DNA from: Gammaproteobacteria bacterium UBA5078
Lineage (GTDB): Bacteria; Pseudomonadota; Gammaproteobacteria; Pseudomonadales; Pseudohongiellaceae
DNA length: 14,708 bases
NCBI GenBank assembly: GCA_002416505.1
Contig: DIAM01000024.1
Coordinates: 1-14,708 of the forward strand
Reading direction: 5' to 3'
In this document: piece by piece, positions 12,878 to 14,708 of the stretch
Position numbering within the stretch: the first letter of the stretch is position 1
Layout of the letters: the number at the start of each line of letters is the position of its first letter
Translations under genes and position numbers: made by a program
The notes under the pieces: generated by a model
The model's input: only the letters and a program-made list of their open reading frames with translations
What the model was told of the DNA's origin: nothing
Database searches by the model: none

Positions 12878-12923
12878 ACGATAACGCTAGAGTCTCGATT
12901 GGGGTGCTGATAACCTAAATCGC

Positions 12924-13544
12924 ATGGATAAATCAGACGAAACAAGTGTGCAACAACGTTTACTTAATGCAGCCATGCAATGCTTCCTTGACGATGATTA
13001 TCATCGCGTAACTACCAGACAAATTGCGACGACAGCCAATACAAATGTGTCGATGATTCGTTACTACTTTGGCAACAAAGAGGGACTATACGAAGAGATG
13101 ATTCGCCATGTTCTACTTCCACTGCTCGATGTGCTCGAAAGCTCCCTACTTTCTTCTACAAAAGGTTTTACTGAATACTTCCAAATTTACTACCGCACAA
13201 TGCAAGAAAATCCTCGTTTTCCTAGTTTAGTACTTAAAGTGCTGGCACTAAACCATGGTCCCGGTAAACGCTTCATATACCAACTATTGGAACGGGGCAG
13301 GCAGCGCAGCAAAGAAACCTTTGACTTACTTAAACAGCGTGGATTAGTCGAAAAGGACTTGGACGTCGATATGGTACGCATTGCTTTCGTTAGCTTAGCG
13401 ATGATGCCAATGCTGCTTAAACCCGTTTTTGAGGCGCAGATCGAGAGGGAGATGGATACTGAATTTCTTGAGCAACTAGCGACCATCAATGGCCGCTTTT
13501 TTAGTGCTGGATTGTTACCAGTAAAGGAGGCATCAGGTGCGTAA
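12924..13544 (+). CDS. TetR/AcrR-family transcriptional regulator
   Basis: A 206-residue TetR-family repressor. The N-terminal DNA-binding domain is clear: LLNAAMQCFLDDDYHRVTTR (13-32), then IATTANTNVSMIRYYFGNKEGLYEEMI (34-60), matching the TetR HTH signature with the YYFGNKEGLY recognition-helix block. The remaining approximately 145 residues form the variable ligand-binding and dimerisation domain, so the inducer cannot be predicted. Its last eight bases overlap the methyltransferase start, so the pair is co-transcribed and translationally coupled; it probably controls this operon through the palindrome at 12848-12860. The Shine-Dalgarno before ATG 12924 is weak. Lower GC than the left part of the window. 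Confidence 0.9.
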   Translation: MDKSDETSVQQRLLNAAMQCFLDDDYHRVTTRQIATTANTNVSMIRYYFGNKEGLYEEMIRHVLLPLLDVLESSLLSSTKGFTEYFQIYYRTMQENPRFPSLVLKVLALNHGPGKRFIYQLLERGRQRSKETFDLLKQRGLVEKDLDVDMVRIAFVSLAMMPMLLKPVFEAQIEREMDTEFLEQLATINGRFFSAGLLPVKEASGA

Positions 13545-14655
13545 ACTACAACGTAATGGCTTTAAGGTCAGAATGTTCCAACGTGCTATGCGTTTTGCCA
13601 ACTTACTTGCTGCGCTGCCAAATAAGCTGGTACCTCCACCATTTCGTCTAATTCAAATTGGGAGTGCCTATTGGCAATCGCGAGCACTCTACGTCGCCAC
13701 AGAGTTAGGTGTAGCCGATACTATCGGTGACGACGAATTGCCAAGTGACGAAATCGCCACTAAACTGAAATTAGATTCAGACTATCTTTATCGCTTATTG
13801 CGAATGCTAGCTTCAATCGGTGTTTTCGAAGAAAGTACTGAACGTCACTTTCGAAACAACAAACTGTCTGACTGCTTGCGCAGCACATCTCGGCAAAATG
13901 TAAGCAGTATGATTCTGTTGCACAATTCCCCAGAAATGAGCCACGCTTGGTTTGAAGAGCTAGGCCCTGCTCTTCGTAGTGGAGAAGTTCCTTTTGTACA
14001 AAGTCACGGGGAAGAGCTGTTCGACTATCTAGATCATCACCCAAAGCTCGACAACCTGTTTACCAGCGCCATGGAGTCAGTTGAAGCGCTCACTGGCTCA
14101 GACTATCTTGACGACTTCGATTGGGGGCAATTCGACCGTATCATCGATGTTGGCGGGTCTAGCGGCAGCAAATCAATTGCTATTCTTAATCGTCACCCAC
14201 ACTTGCAAGCGTTAATCTTCGATCGCCCACAAGTTATAGAAAATGCGCTATTACACCGCCAGAAGGACATAGATTCGCAAGTTTTAGCTCGAATTACCTA
14301 TAGTGGTGGCAACATGTTGGAATCTATCCCAAGTGCATGCTCCGAGCGCAACATTTTTCTTCTCTTTGCGATTTTCCATGGTATGGGCAACCCTGACGCC
14401 GAAAAAATACTGATTAATCTTCGCGAAGCTTTTGGGCAGCACCGTGCAAGTATAGCCATAGTTGATTGTGTCGCGGATGCAAAGGGAATTGATCCAACGG
14501 TAGCTAGCTTCGATATGCAAATGCTTATTGGCACCCGAGGTCGTGAACGAACAGAGACCGAATGGAAATATTTACTAGAACGATGCGGCTTTGTCCTGCA
14601 AGAAGTAATCTCGCTTCGTACGTTCGCAAAGCTTCTTCTCGTTCGTCTAAAGTAG
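13537..14655 (+). CDS. SAM-dependent O-methyltransferase, plant-COMT/ASMT type
   Basis: A 372-residue class-2 O-methyltransferase: an N-terminal winged-helix dimerisation domain (about 36-125; SRALYVATELGVADTIGDD, then YLYRLLRMLASIGVFEE) followed by the methyltransferase domain (PF00891-like). SAM-binding motif I is IIDVGGSSGSKS (202-213), and the ribose-binding acidic residue is in IFDRPQVIE (227-235). H281 in LLFAIFHGMGNPDAEKIL aligns with the catalytic histidine of the HDW motif, although the following Asp and Trp are replaced by Gly and Met. DMQMLIGTRGRERTETEW (326-343) is the classic C-terminal block. Relatives methylate phenolic or polyketide hydroxyls. The GTG start has a perfect AGGAGG six bases upstream, inside the tetR-like gene. 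Substrate unknown. Confidence 0.9.
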   Translation: MRKLQRNGFKVRMFQRAMRFANLLAALPNKLVPPPFRLIQIGSAYWQSRALYVATELGVADTIGDDELPSDEIATKLKLDSDYLYRLLRMLASIGVFEESTERHFRNNKLSDCLRSTSRQNVSSMILLHNSPEMSHAWFEELGPALRSGEVPFVQSHGEELFDYLDHHPKLDNLFTSAMESVEALTGSDYLDDFDWGQFDRIIDVGGSSGSKSIAILNRHPHLQALIFDRPQVIENALLHRQKDIDSQVLARITYSGGNMLESIPSACSERNIFLLFAIFHGMGNPDAEKILINLREAFGQHRASIAIVDCVADAKGIDPTVASFDMQMLIGTRGRERTETEWKYLLERCGFVLQEVISLRTFAKLLLVRLK

Positions 14656-14708
14656 TTTCGCTTTACGACCAATTGCGGATTAGGCGTGACCTATCCCCCT
14701 GAATTAGA

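Larger units (their letters stand above)
12611..14708. mobile_element. Probable end of an integrated element (continues beyond window)
   Basis: Integration into a tRNA 3' half leaves the native 3' half next to the native downstream chromosome, here the terminator on the left. The element should therefore extend rightwards from about 12611, with an intact tRNA-Arg(UCG) and probably an integrase beyond 14708. Cargo visible is a TetR regulator and an O-methyltransferase. The reverse arrangement cannot be excluded from this window alone. Confidence 0.4.

Overview
The window looks like chromosomal DNA of a gammaproteobacterium, possibly a marine heterotroph. The evidence is the gene content (PQQ dehydrogenase, DUF3500, DUF6445, cyclase family), REP-like GGGGTCAGAG / GGGGACAG repeats at gene ends, and a tRNA-Arg(UCG) 3' half. 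The lineage is inferred, not shown. Positions 1 to about 9,900 are GC-rich and densely coding. From about 9,900 to the end the DNA is clearly AT-richer, with longer gaps, small regulators and membrane proteins, and an apparent integration site.

Left part (1-7426): a secreted cyclase-family hydrolase on the minus strand faces away from a tight plus-strand trio of GNAT acetyltransferase, stand-alone RibD-type deaminase and NADPH-dependent FMN reductase. Then come a second GNAT, a 62-aa glycine-zipper peptide, a DUF998 membrane protein, an exported DUF3500 protein, an AT-richer DUF6445 putative oxygenase with a possible 18-codon leader peptide, and a RibD_C/dihydrofolate-reductase-like enzyme. 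Four of these genes end in or beside the same GGGGTCAGAG repeat; in one of them the repeat supplies the last codons and the stop.

Middle (7427-12565): a repeat-rich gap precedes a large exported PQQ-type quinoprotein on the minus strand. After an approximately 0.85-kb gap with no recognisable gene come two small regulatory modules: an XRE regulator fused to a two-helix membrane tail, and a minus-strand pair of a 4-TM membrane protein plus a small XRE regulator. Both promoters have a dyad over the -35 box and another at the start site, which suggests autoregulation. Multi-hairpin repeats with conserved linkers and covarying stems occur at 7470-7530, 11263-11427 and 12414-12520.

Right part (12566-14708): the 3' half of a tRNA-Arg(UCG), cut at the anticodon loop and followed by a strong terminator, marks a probable site-specific integration junction. 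By the usual logic of tRNA-targeting integrases, the element lies to the right and carries a TetR regulator translationally coupled to a plant-COMT-type O-methyltransferase. The intact tRNA and the integrase would be beyond the window. The most distinctive observations are the tRNA-linked covarying hairpin family, the truncated tRNA/att site, and the double-operator XRE/membrane modules.
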